Assembly (NCBI GenBank): GCA_004335735.1
Contig: QAXK01002314.1
Coordinates: 1 to 21,770, forward strand
DNA: 21,770 nucleotides
Origin: Chlorella sp. KRBP
Lineage: Eukaryota; Chlorophyta; Trebouxiophyceae; Chlorellales; Chlorellaceae
Direction: 5' to 3'
The notes under the pieces are model-generated. The model was not told where the DNA came from. It ran no database searches and worked only from the letters and a program-made list of their open reading frames with translations. Positions within the stretch are counted from its first letter, which is position 1; each line of letters opens with the position of its first letter. Made by a program: the position numbers and the translations under genes. Positions 1 to 10,148 of this stretch are shown piece by piece.

Positions 1-83
1 CCGTAGGTACCCGCCACAGGATAGGCGGGCGCGCCATCCAGCAGTGCGTGTACTGCACCGGTGCGGTGTGCTGTGTGCTGTAC

Positions 84-120
84 ACTGAGCGAGTGAGAGT
101 GATGAGTGAGTGAGCGAGTG
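84..120. repeat. imperfect (GAGT)n-like simple repeat
   Basis: A run of GAGT, GAGC and GAGAGT units that reads directly as a degenerate tetranucleotide repeat in non-coding sequence. No function is inferred. Confidence 0.5.
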
Positions 121-436
121 CGTTCCACAGCGATGCCTGCCGCACCCACCCGTTGCAACCCTGCCGTGCGCTGCCGTGCACTGCTGCCGGATGCGAGCTC
201 AATAATCGGGTAGCTCATGAGGCAGGCAGTTTGCAGGTTTGCAGGCTTCAGTGGTGCACATGAAGCACATCCCGAGTACCAGTCACGGGGATAGTCACGA
301 GGTCGCCAGCGCGGCGGTTGCTAAGAATATAGGAGGGGTATGATCACAGCAAGACAGATGGAGAGCGCGTGCGTGTGCAGGCATTAAACGCGAACGCATG
401 CAGGTGGGCACCATTCGCAGTGCACCTTCAGAGTCA

Positions 437-441
437 TTACA
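437..441 (-). promoter_or_regulatory. TGTAA poly(A) signal of gene A
   Basis: The plus strand reads TTACA, so the minus-strand transcript reads TGTAA, about 86 bases after the stop codon of gene A. TGTAA is the usual chlorophyte polyadenylation signal. The cleavage site itself cannot be read from the sequence. Confidence 0.6.
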
Positions 442-526
442 CCATGCAGATGCACACACTGTGGTTCCTTTTCCGTCTGATTCACGCAACCAAAGCCCGC
501 ACGCAGCCGAAGGCAGTGCCCCTTCA

Positions 527-1831
527 TCATGATCCCACCAGGGGCAGCACCCTCCGTGAGCCCTGTCCACTGGGTGACCCCACCAGGCTCCTGGTGCCTC
601 CTCCCTGCCCACTGGCACCCCCTGGTGGTGACGCAGGCGGGGCCCCTCCCAGCGCCCCCCCTGACGCACGGCTCGCCAGCACCGCTGCCGTTGGGGACCC
701 ATCCGCAGCGCCTGCGCCAGAAGTGGGGGAGGTGGCCTGCGGCTGGGGCCGCGCGTCGAGTGTAGCGCTGGCCAGCAGCACCGGAGCAGGTGCGACAATG
801 CCCGCCGTCCACTGCTGCTGCCCACCACCAGGTGAGCCAACAGGCACGCCCTGGCTGCCTATCCCTCGGCGCTGCTGCTGTGGAGGCGGCGGGTAGGGCG
901 CCCGTGGTTGGCCACTGCTGGCGTATGGATCGCCCCCAGTAGGCCCAGTGCTGCCGCCCCACGCCGCCGCCACCTGCCACCCTCCCTGCGCCGCCCCACC
1001 ATGCCCCATGTTGGGCGATGCAGGGCCTGACCAGTGGGGGGAGCCGCCTGCCATCGCCCCCATCTGCACACCCATGCCCTGCTGCTGCTGCTGCTGCTGC
1101 TGTGATGGTGGACCAGCAGGTGCCACGGGGGCAGCACCCCACACGCGCCCCACCATCCCGCCCCAGAACCCGCCCGCGCCGCTGGATGAGCGGGGCGGCG
1201 CCATGTTGTCGTTCCTGCGACCGGCCTGGGGGATGAAAATGACGGCCATGTGGCTGCCCTGCTGCTGCGCCTGCTCCTGCAGTGCCATGAGCGCCTCTTG
1301 GGACACGAGCGGCTCACGGCACATGGGGCACGTGGTGTGCTGCGTCATCCACTTGTCGATGCACTGCCGGTGGAACTCGTGACCACACGGCAGGCGCCGC
1401 ATGCAGTCGCCGTGCTCGTACTCGCACAAACAAACAGTGCACGACGGAGCGTCCTCCTCAGGCAACGGGGGCAGCTTGGCCTCATCCACCGCCGCCGCCA
1501 AGAGAGGCACCGCCCCACCAGCCCCCTCAGCCCCGCTTGGGATGGTGACCGTGGCGCCACGCAGGGCGCCCGTTCCGTCAGACGAGGGGCCCTGGCGGTG
1601 GTGCGCTGCTGCCGCAGCCTTGGCTGCAGCCGCCGCCATCACCACCGTGTGCGCCTCATCCTGAGGTGGCTGGGGGGTGCGGGCGGCAGCGAGCATAGCA
1701 GCGCTGGTGCGGGTGGGCGTGGTGCGGGTGGCCCCCGGCCCCTCGCCGCCAGCGTGCTGCGCCTCCCCAGCAGCACTGTCAGGGGCGCCCCCGTCCTGTG
1801 CCGCAGCACCTGCTGCTGCTGCTGCTGCTCC

Positions 1832-1868
<37 letters not shown>

Positions 1869-4800
1869 TGCGCCATTGTGCGCACAGCCGCCGCCGCCGT
1901 GGTCGCCGCCTCCGCCGCCGCCGCCTGCAGCGCCTCGCGTTGCGTGCGCGCCGCCACCGCCTGCTCCCCTCCCTTGCTCACCTCCACCCCCGCCTTGTCA
2001 GCAGGAGGCACGTACTCGTACACGGGGAACGAGTCAATGATGTGAGGAGGCACGCCCTGGTGACGCGGCACGATTTGCAGCATGGCGTGGCGTGGTAGGC
2101 CCCCGTCCCCATCATCGTCCATCATGTCGCTGCCCTGCACCCGGCCCCCGCCGCCACCCCAGTGGCCCCTGCTGGCCATGCGCTTGCACAGCGTCATTGC
2201 CAGGCACAGCACAATTGCGGCCGTGATGCCGAGGATGACGCTCATGTAGGGGTGCAGCCACGAGACCAAGGACGAGGGGATCCACACTTGCACGTCGTAC
2301 GTGGTGGTGACGGACCTGCACACACAGGAAGAAGCAGGGCCCGCATGTGAGGGAAGGGTGCGTGTGGTAAGGGGACATGGCGTGTGGGGGAAGGGAAGGG
2401 AGGGCACGAGGGCGAGCCAATCGGGGACGAAACCCCTGGTCTGGCGCTGTTCCGTGTTGTGCTGCAGTTGATTGACTAACCACATGGTGGAACCGGCAGC
2501 TCTCAGGCCTGCTCACCTCTGGTACTGTGAGTTGTAGACGCCAATGAGGTACGATGACCCCTGCCTCATGCGCGTGCCCAGCAGCTCCACGGGCAGCTTG
2601 TTGCTGAGCGAGGGGTACTTGTACCACACGTTGATGGACGAGGAGGGCGAGGTGTAGTAGTTGGTCTCCTGGGGGAACTGGTCTGCGGGGTAGGGACAGG
2701 GGGCAGGAGGGGGGGGCGGGCGGGGCAGGCACGGGGTGAGGTGAGGCGCTTGCCGGTGTGGAGAGGCAGGGCTGTGGGTGACGGGGGAGGGGACCAGTGC
2801 AACACCACTGCAAGCTGGTGAGCACATGCAATGTGAGCAAACGTGTGGTTGACATTTGAGTCCTGACTTGCCTTCATTGAACGTGAGGAGGGCGTTGGCC
2901 TGCCCAGAGGCACTTGTGGTCTGTGGGTCAGTGGACTTCCAGTTGAGCACCATGGAGTCCGTCCTGCAGTGTCAGCGAGGTGGCAGCGGCGACAAGAGCA
3001 GTGAGGCAAGGGTGGCATGCTGTGCGCCGCCCGGCAGCGCTCCACCCAGTGCTGCTCCTCAGCGGCCACCTGACAGCCTGGCAGCCCTTCTGCCGGGCAG
3101 CAGGGCACCCCATATGCCATCATCCCACTGCTCACTTGTAGTTGAACCTCCGCGTGTCAACGTCGACCAGCAGGTAGCTCCACTCCCCCGGTGCCAGCGT
3201 GCCCTGGTTGCCCTGGCTGGACGTGCTCAGCGTCACCTCCTGCATGCTGCCCTCGCAAAACAGCCCGCCGTACCCATCAGGGCAGCTGCACATGAACCCG
3301 GGGCTGCCGTCGCCAAGACCTGATGAGGGCAGGTTGCTCATGAGGCGGGGGTCCTGGCACGCGCCGCGCCCTCCGGTGCAGTCCTGCGGGGCAGAGGCGG
3401 GTGTGGGTGCGGTTGCGATTGGCACGGGTCTGTTGGTGCGCTACAGAAAGGGAGGGAGGGAGGGAGGGAGGGAGTACCGCAGGGGCCATGTTGCCATTGC
3501 GCCATGCCGTGCTGCACCTGGCACGCCCAGTCACCCAGTGGCCAGCTAGGGGCCTCACCGTAGGGCAGAGGAAGGTCTGTGCAGGCGTGCCCCAGCGCAC
3601 GGTCAGGGTGCCCTTGAGCACACCGTTGTTCTTGCCATACCGACTGTCATAGTTGCAGTTCCCGATCCCAATGTACCACTGCGCGCGCGTTTGGGCAGCA
3701 GCAGGAGGAGGGACACTGGCGAGTGAGTAGTACCATATGGCCGGCCGACATCCGACCATCACGCCCTCATAGGGGGCTGCCCTCCCCAGCGCAGCCGGGA
3801 AGTGAGGCAAGCGCACACCATGACTCACGTTGCTGTTGGAGGACTTGATGTCGCGGGTGAAGATGTAGTGGTTGTTCTGCTCCAGCGTCCAGTCGCTGTT
3901 GTCCGCGTACGCCGACTGGTCCACCCAACTGTACACAACACAGCAGGGGCAGGGCAGGGCAGGGGCGGTGAGGTGAGGTGGGCACACGTGCCTAGTACTG
4001 ACGCCAGGCGCCAGTCAGTCACTGGGTGCAAGCGAGGGAGGCAGGGAAGCCTCAGGAGGACTCACTATGGCACGTTGCGGTCGGGTGTGGTGGTGGGCTT
4101 GACAAAGAGCAGGGGGTCTGCGCCGTAGCCACTGGATGAGTCGCGCGTGAACTCGGCAATCATCACGTTGGAGGTGGGGTTGGGCAACGAGGTGGGCACC
4201 TGGAGACACGCACGCACGCGCACGCACACTTGTTATTGCGACAGGCGCAAGGAACATCATCCTGCGTTGAGGCGTAAGCAGCGTTTGTGCGTGCTTTCAG
4301 GCTGCCCTGGGGACCGGAGCCGCCCCAGCAAACAGTCCACGGGTGCGGTGGCCGCTTGTGTGCGCTCGCTCACGTTGACGCGCAGGTACTGGAAGGCGCC
4401 CGAGGTGAGCGTGACGCTGGTGCTGAAGCCCGAGTAGGACACGGTGGTCACGTTGCGGTTGCAGCCGTAGTCGCCCGTGGTGCTGTCGCACTGGCACGTC
4501 AGCGTGGTGGGGTCCCCAGGCGTGGACTGCACTCACATGGTGCATGAGTGGCACGGCAGCGCTCAAGATATGCAAATTGTTGCAGCACCCTGCACAGGCA
4601 CCCTGCCAGGCACACTTGTACCCTCCAGGCTCCTGCTGTGGTGCTGTGGTACTAACTAGTGTTGATGCTTGTGGTTTAGCCTGCTCACCGCGCTGCAGGC
4701 ACGCTGCGAGGTGGCGGCACCGCCCACCGGCACGGAGCACGCGCCCGCGGTGGGGAAGGGCCGGGGGCAGGGCACCAGCGCGGCGGGCAGGCAGGTGGCA

Positions 4801-6018
4801 CGGATGCTGTAGCCCTGCAGGGACGCGCCTCCGGTGTCCAGGTTGGACAGGGTGATGTACCTGTGCACACACACGCACCACACGCGCCACAGATGCCACG
4901 CGGCACCACGCGTCAACGCCTAGCACTGAGCAGGGCATACAGGGCACAGCTCACAAGCATGCTGTGCGGCTGCTGTCAGGCAAGGGAGTGAGCAGGAAAG
5001 GGAGGAAAAGTAGCTCGCCCCACGCACCAGACGTCGTTGACGCGTGGTGTGCTGGTGACGTTTGGGATGAGCAGGCGGTGGTGCCACCTGCTGTACCACG
5101 TGGCGTCATTGTCCATGTACGTGCCCCCGTTGCCAATGGTGTCGCCCCGGTACCCTTGCATGTTGGGGTCGTTGAGGGAAGGCTGCACCAGGTACGAGTT
5201 GCCGCTGGACGAGAACTGAACCTGCACGGGGGCAGCAACGCAGCCAGGCCAGGCTGAGGATAGGCACAGGGGCGAGCTGTGTCCTTGACAGGCCTTCCTG
5301 CGTGCCGTGTGGCTCACCGCTGGCATGTAGTCCCTGGAGGCCATGAAGGCGACGCGCCCGGGTGAGCCGGACGTGTCGAGCGTCAGGGCTGGGGGGCTCC
5401 CACGCGCACCGGTCGTGCTCTTCATGAGGTAGAGCTCTAGCAGCAGCCACCTGCGCGGCAATGGTGGAAGCGTGTGGTGCGGCGCATCACCGTCCTGCGC
5501 GTGCATCCGGTTGCCTCCACCCCACGTTGGACCACGCCACCAGCTGCACAAGGGCGCTGCATGCACTGCACTGCAGTGCTCTGCTTGGCCCAGAGCTCTA
5601 CAACGTGGAGCTTCAGGGAAGGTCCCGAATGACAATCCCCACCCCCACACACGAGCAGACTCACGAGTCTGGTGCCGTGCATCCGCTGTCGGGTGAGAGC
5701 AGCGTCGTCTTGCTGAGCTTGAAGGTCAGGCACGACCCCGACGCAGTCGTGCCACTGGAATTCGTGAGCCTGGTGGCGTCCAGCACGCCCGAGGGATCAG
5801 AGAGACGCAGCTCGCCGACCGTGACGTTGTAGCCGCACGAGTCGGCCGCGCCTGCGGGGGTCGTGGCGTCGATGCAAAGTTGACCAGACCTCGTACCGGC
5901 CGCGCGCAGGGACGAAGCGGGCGAACGCAGCGGCAGAAACAAACACAACCAAACCTGCAGTGTGCGCCGTGCTGACCAGCGCGAGCGCCACCAGGACGAG
6001 CACTCGGCGGAGGTCCAT
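527..6018 (-). CDS. single-pass membrane RING-H2 E3 ligase with EGF-like ectodomain (gene A)
   Basis: Thirteen exons: 6018-5955, 5851-5665, 5450-5318, 5221-5028, 4860-4689, 4526-4374, 4199-4066, 3928-3829, 3678-3559, 3383-3136, 2963-2872, 2682-2517, 2315-527. All phases agree and give 1183 residues. The start was chosen because MDLRRVLVLVALALVSTA is a clear signal peptide. The ectodomain is long, rich in beta-type sequence and potential N-glycosylation sites. It has an EGF-like module near residues 420-464 (ending CSCPDGYGGLFCEG). Stretches such as YIGIGNC and YLIGVYN recall PPC-like beta-sandwiches, which is inference. One membrane helix lies at about 611-631. The cytosolic side has a RING-H2 finger: C880, C883, C898, H900, H903, C906, C917, C920. 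A roughly 260-residue tail rich in Gln, Gly and Pro follows. Predicted role: membrane E3 ubiquitin ligase that senses lumenal or extracellular ligands. Intron 11 has a GC donor (AAG|GCAAGT). Exon 1 is the least certain junction. Confidence 0.88.
1079..1102 (-). repeat. (CAG)8 repeat encoding polyGln, gene A tail
   Basis: Eight perfect CTG units on the plus strand are read as eight consecutive Gln codons in the cytosolic tail of gene A, C-terminal to the RING finger. Such repeats are common in GC-rich algal genes and tend to vary in length between strains. Confidence 0.9.
1810..1870 (-). repeat. CAG-rich repeat encoding polyAla then polyGln, gene A
   Basis: Two CTG arrays on the plus strand (1810-1827 and 1835-1864, the latter extended by TTG CTG) are split by a short CTCCCTC interruption. 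In gene A the second is read as about twelve Gln. The first is read one base out of register, as Ala. The repeat lies between the membrane helix and the RING finger, in a linker that is probably disordered. Confidence 0.9.
3450..3474. repeat. (GGGA)n repeat in gene A intron 9
   Basis: Six tandem GGGA units on the plus strand, so a CCCT pyrimidine tract in the transcript. The repeat lies inside the intron between exon 9 (3678-3559) and exon 10 (3383-3136). Confidence 0.8.
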
Positions 6019-6238
6019 TGCTCGCCGTGGCCCCTGCTGCAGCTGTGGCTCTACGCGTCCATTGCGACGCGAATTCGTGCAGTGCACACACCGTGCGCTG
6101 CTGCCTTTAAGCTGAGAGTGCTCGGGCGATTTGTGGAGTCATGTTAAAGGATGACCTGCCACACTTGTGGAAGGGCACCCCACCCCACACACGACAGGGA
6201 ACCTGCCTCCGTGCTCCCACTTGAGTTGCAAGAGAGCC

Positions 6239-8815
6239 TCACAGACCGTCCTGCCTGCCCGCCCGCCTGCCCCTCCCTCCCCCCGCGTCTTGACCTCCCC
6301 CTGGCTCCACGTCCCTGATCATTGACCCGCTGCCTTCCTTGCTGCCCGGGCCCAGCAGCACTCCCCTTGCCTCATCTCCCAACCCACTGCCGCTGCGCCC
6401 GGACTGCCTGTGCGCGAACAGCGCCCCTAACTGCCTCCTGAGCGCGCCCAGCAACAGCACCGCGCCCAGCGTGCACGGCACCACGTACAGCAAGGCTGGC
6501 GGCCCCTGCGCACGTCAGGGGAGCAGCCAAAGGCTCGTCCATCACCAGGACGGCTGGGTGATGGCTGGGGCACGTCTGGATCAAGGCATGGGGCCGCATG
6601 TCGCCACCTAATCGCACCTGTTCCCCCAACCACGAGTAGAGCGCTGCCATGAGGGTGGTGGTGAGCCCCACCACGTAGCCACACGCGCTGGGCAGGAAGT
6701 ACGACTGCACGCGCACAGCACAGCACAGCACCAAGCAACACGCCGAGCCAAATGTGATGGCGGGGGCACACACAGCACCGCCTCCACCTCACCCAGCACG
6801 CAGCATGGGCAGCAACCCCTCTCTCGTGCGCACCCCTACCTACTTCCGTCCTTGCGTCACTTGCCTGCGTGAGCAAGCTGTTGCCCAGGTCCAGGTCCAC
6901 ACGGCGCGCCCACGCCAGCAGCACGCCTGCGCATCCACACCACCGTCCTCTGGAGGCAATTGCTCAATGCATGCAAATGGCGGAGGCGCCCTGATGACGC
7001 CAGCAGGTGCGCGCAGCAACATGAACATGACCACCCACCTGGCACCCACACGTCCGCATACCCTAGGGTGCTGTAGCCTCCAAGCTCCAGGTACTCTAGG
7101 CGGGGCACCTTGAACACCAGAGGCAGGGGCTCGGAGGGAGCCACCTCCACCTCTGCTGCCACCTGGGGGGAACAAGGAAGCACGGCGCTGTCATATCCTC
7201 AGCCGTGCAGCGTGTGCGCATCAACGTGCGCGGCATGTGCAGGCAGGCAGGCGCGCTTCACCTGTTGTTGCGCTGCTGAGCTGCTGAGTGACAGGGACGG
7301 CGCGTAAAAGACCCATATCACCTGCGTGCGGCCAAGCATGTGTGGCGCAGCTGAGCAGCAGTCCATGGTCCACTCACAGCTCATGTCTACACACCACAAG
7401 GCACCGCCCACCACCAAGCACCGCCCGTCGGCTAGTGAACGCACCTCAAAGATGAGCGCTGCGGGGAGCAGCACGCATGCGGCGCGCAGGCTGACTCTCA
7501 GTGAGCGCAGCACCAGCAGGGTGAGCGCCACGCCCATGAGGTCTTGCAGCGCCCATGCACCCTCGTGCCACTGGTCCCTCCGCATCGCCCACGTGGCGCA
7601 GAGCGCTGCCGCCAGGGGCCAGCACAGCAGGCGCAGCACGGGGCAGGGGCCCAGGCCAGGCAGGTGCACGGTGGCCTCCCGCTGGCGCGCCCCACAGCAG
7701 CACTGGCCCAGCACGCCTGACATCCAGACGGCCAGTGCGTGGGAGGAGAGCAGGCAGAAGAGCGCCAGCTGCAGGGGTGCACAAGGGAAGGGCAGCCATG
7801 CCTTGCGTCAGTGGGCGCACTGCCGGGCACCTTGCGTCCTCACAGTGGCCACAGACTCACCGTGGACCAGAAGGCTGCCTGGCTCTGGAAGAGCAGTAGG
7901 AGGCCCAGCAGCGTGCCCGCCACCACCACCAGGCCCGCTGCCTTGACGCTCGTCACTTCCATCGCCCCCACTGCCGCTGTCTGCCCCCTCTTGCCCTGCA
8001 CGTGGTCGTCACCCGCCCACCACGCGCCCGCAAGCGTGGTGGCCACTGCCAGCGCCAGCAGCAGCGTGGCGCCAGCGTCCACGGGGGGCAACTGCAGCGT
8101 GGACAGCGAGGCCCTCAGCAGAGGCTTGGTGCTGTCTCCCATGAGCGCCAGGAGAGCCGTCCCGCTCAGGTGGCTCACGCTCATGCACGGAATCGTCACG
8201 TGCGGTGTGGGGCTGCTCTGGTTCGCGATCGGCGCGTCCATGCTCACGCAACCTGTGTGTGGGTTACGCCAGCGCACGGCACGCTAGCATGGTGGTCCTG
8301 CAGGCCACGCTGCCTGGTGCACGCCGTCCTGCGCCGACTCGTGGGCACCGCACCTGGCTGGTTGTTGTAGAGCACCATGCCCACCCCACCAGCTCGCTGC
8401 ACGTTGAGCGCCTTGTCAATGAAGCTGCAATTGCCGCGCTCCACCAGCGCAAGCACACCTGCGCCGCACGCGTCCACGCTGCACCTGACACCATCCCTGC
8501 GCGCCGCCACCCCCTCCATTGGTGCCTGCACGCCTCCCTCGCAAAGTGCTTGCCTGGCGGTGCGAGGACGGGCCCGCAGGCGCTGCCGACGAACAGGAAG
8601 GGCACGAAGATCGAGCTGTTGACGCCGTGCAGGTCTGGGCCGAAGCTCGCCAGCGATCCGACGTGCGCAAGCGCCAGCTTGCCCTCTGCGCCATCCTGCT
8701 GGATCGCGAGCTCCACGATTGGGCCCGTGCACGCGTGCTCGTGAGCCCACGCGCAGGAAGCCAAGCAGCAAAGGCAGCAGCAGAGCACCAGTGGCGCCCA
8801 GCGCTGCCTTTGCAT
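6239..8815 (-). CDS. signal peptide peptidase-like (SPPL) intramembrane aspartyl protease, divergent active site (gene B)
   Basis: Nine exons: 8815-8554, 8458-8354, 8252-7861, 7768-7445, 7321-7262, 7162-7039, 6926-6865, 6704-6618, 6505-6239; 560 residues, normal for SPPLs. The signal peptide is about 1-24 (AWA|HE). A PA domain follows in the lumen, with motif ALVERGNCSF and then VGMVLYNN. The multi-pass protease core has WALQDLMGVAL, FKVPRL, GGYSTLGYADVWVPG and PPALLYVVPCTL, matching the conserved order QD, YD, GxGD, PAL. SPPLs cleave type II membrane proteins within the bilayer using two Asp. Here the YD position reads F-E (Glu361, codon 7447-7445) and GxGD reads G415-Y-A-D418, so one catalytic Asp is replaced. 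PAL is intact at 475-477. Introns 1 (CCAG|GCAAGC) and 7 (CAG|GCAAGT) have GC donors. The join between exons 1 and 2 is the least certain part. Family assignment is secure; catalytic activity is doubtful. Confidence 0.9.
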
Positions 8816-9000
8816 TCCTATTCTTGTGCTTGTGCCGAAGCTTGTGCTTGTGCAGAAGCTTTTGGGCGTACAGCGGGGCCGCAGCACGCGTAGCATCGCG
8901 CGAACTCGAGTCGCATGCTGGCTGCTCCATTGCTGGCTGATGGACTGTGCCTTGCTGTCATAGCCTTCAATGTCATAGCGCTTGCCGACCACGGGCAGTG

Positions 9001-9020
9001 CAGTACATCGCAGTACATCG
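9001..9020. repeat. tandem duplication of CAGTACATCG
   Basis: Two perfect adjacent 10-base copies in the short interval between the stop of gene C and the start of gene B. This is probably in the 3' UTR of gene C, and no function is inferred. Confidence 0.7.
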
Positions 9021-9046
9021 CCGACATGCACAAGAAGAAATCGCAT

Positions 9047-10148
9047 TCACCACTCGGCAGGGACCTCAACCACCATGTTTGACAGGTCCACGCCTTCCAA
9101 GGCACGCTCGAACGCTGCGAGGTCTAGGCCGCCCTTGGCCGCGGCATCCGGCCCTGCGCACAGCAAGCGTCAGGTTGCCCCCGCAGTTCAAGGTCAGCTG
9201 CTGGATCCGCGCCAGCTTGGTTAACAGTTGCGCTCCCTGCCACCAGCACTCCAGGTAGAGACGTACCTGCTTCCTGCAAGGCGCGGCTGACGAGCTCCTC
9301 CAGCTCCTCGTCGCTCACGTGGCTGCCCATGAGCTGCCGCAGCATCACGCGCAAGTCCTCCCTGCCCACGATGCCTGCAGCGCGCGCACGGCGATGACGC
9401 ATGGTGTTTGAAGGTGTCTGACGAGTTGGACGAGTGTAGGACTGCGCGTGAACACGACGCAACGCACCGTCCTGGTCGATGTCATAGGCCGCAAACATGG
9501 CGGCCACCTTGGCCTCCCTGGGCGCCCGTACGCTGAAGGGCGCTAGCAGCCGGATGTACTCTTTAAAGTTGACGCTCTCGAACATGCGCACGATACGCTG
9601 CGTGCGGGCAGGCAGCAAGCCGCGCCGCCATCCTTTGCAGCACCTGAAGGCAGGACACGCCAGTGCTGCACGCCCCATGCTCCCCCCATGACCGCACCTG
9701 TGCTATGGGGTTGATGGAGAGCTCCGGGATGTTGATGAACTCGTCGCCGCTGATGTAGCCCTTGCGACCCCGGTCCAGCGCCCGGAAGCGCTTGTAGAGG
9801 CTTTCCACCTCTGCTTGCGTGTCTGCACACGCCCACAGCGCCAGCACACACGTATCCTGGCGCTGAGATCCTCGCTGACGCGTGCCCGCAGCGTTGACGC
9901 GTGCGCCAGCACACCGGGCGCTGCGCACCCACCCCCGCCACTCACACACGCCACCGGACGTCTGTATGAGGTCCTCCATGTCATACTGCGTGAAGTGCGA
10001 CGTCGCCTGCAGTGGTGCAAGAGTTCATCGAGGAGCACGCAAGATTGCCCCCTCGCTGGCTGGCTGGGCAGCTGTGTAGGCAGCTGAAGCTGCCTTCAGC
10101 ATGACGCTGGACTCCTCGCGGTGGCCGCCCCGCACTCGCCTGGCCCAT
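9047..10148 (-). CDS. calcineurin B-like / CHP-like EF-hand protein (gene C)
   Basis: Six exons: 10148-10140, 10006-9946, 9822-9698, 9597-9468, 9374-9267, 9153-9047; 179 residues, usual for calcineurin B and CHP proteins. The sequence starts MGQATS, a classic N-myristoylation pattern (Gly2, Ser6), and continues FTQYDMEDL. SLYKRFRALDRG and FINIPELSINP are hallmark calcineurin B/CHP segments. EF1 (D40-E51, DRGRKGYISGDE) lacks acidic ligands at positions 3 and 5. EF2 is contracted to VNFKEYI, as I recall in plant CHP-like proteins. EF3 (104-115, DIDQDGIVGRED) has good ligands but Asp at position 12. EF4 is degenerate. The C-terminus NMVVEVPAEW resembles the plant form. The role is probably a calcium-regulated membrane-associated adaptor; the partner is unknown. 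The 9-base first exon is joined by a GC donor (CAG|GCGAGT). The gene is divergent from kinase gene D. Confidence 0.88.

Larger units (their letters stand above)
1..526. other. 3' flank of gene A, no gene seen
   Basis: I see no exon here with matching splice sites or a recognisable protein. It lies downstream of the minus-strand RING-H2 gene (stop at 527-529) and should hold that gene's 3' UTR, which probably ends near the TGTAA signal at 437-441. An imperfect GAGT/GAGC repeat lies at about 84-120. The open frames that cross 384-896 are out-of-frame or antisense shadows of the Gln/Gly/Pro-rich tail of gene A. Confidence 0.6.

Noticed and set aside
1250..2098. Plus-strand open frame of 282 codons opposite the RING-H2 exon
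   Set aside because: It is the antisense of a confidently identified RING-H2 and polyGln exon and reads as Arg/Leu-rich low-complexity sequence.
5797..5954. Read-through of gene A exon 1 without splicing
   Set aside because: The unspliced frame becomes Arg-rich and hits a stop; splicing 5955 to 5851 keeps phase and continues into the conserved ectodomain.
8459..8553. Alternative acceptor giving a Cys-containing PA-domain segment in gene B (VRCSVDACG)
   Set aside because: It would need a phase 2 donor in exon 1 and none is credible; the GC donor at 8553 with the acceptor before 8458 keeps phase. Still the weakest junction of the gene.
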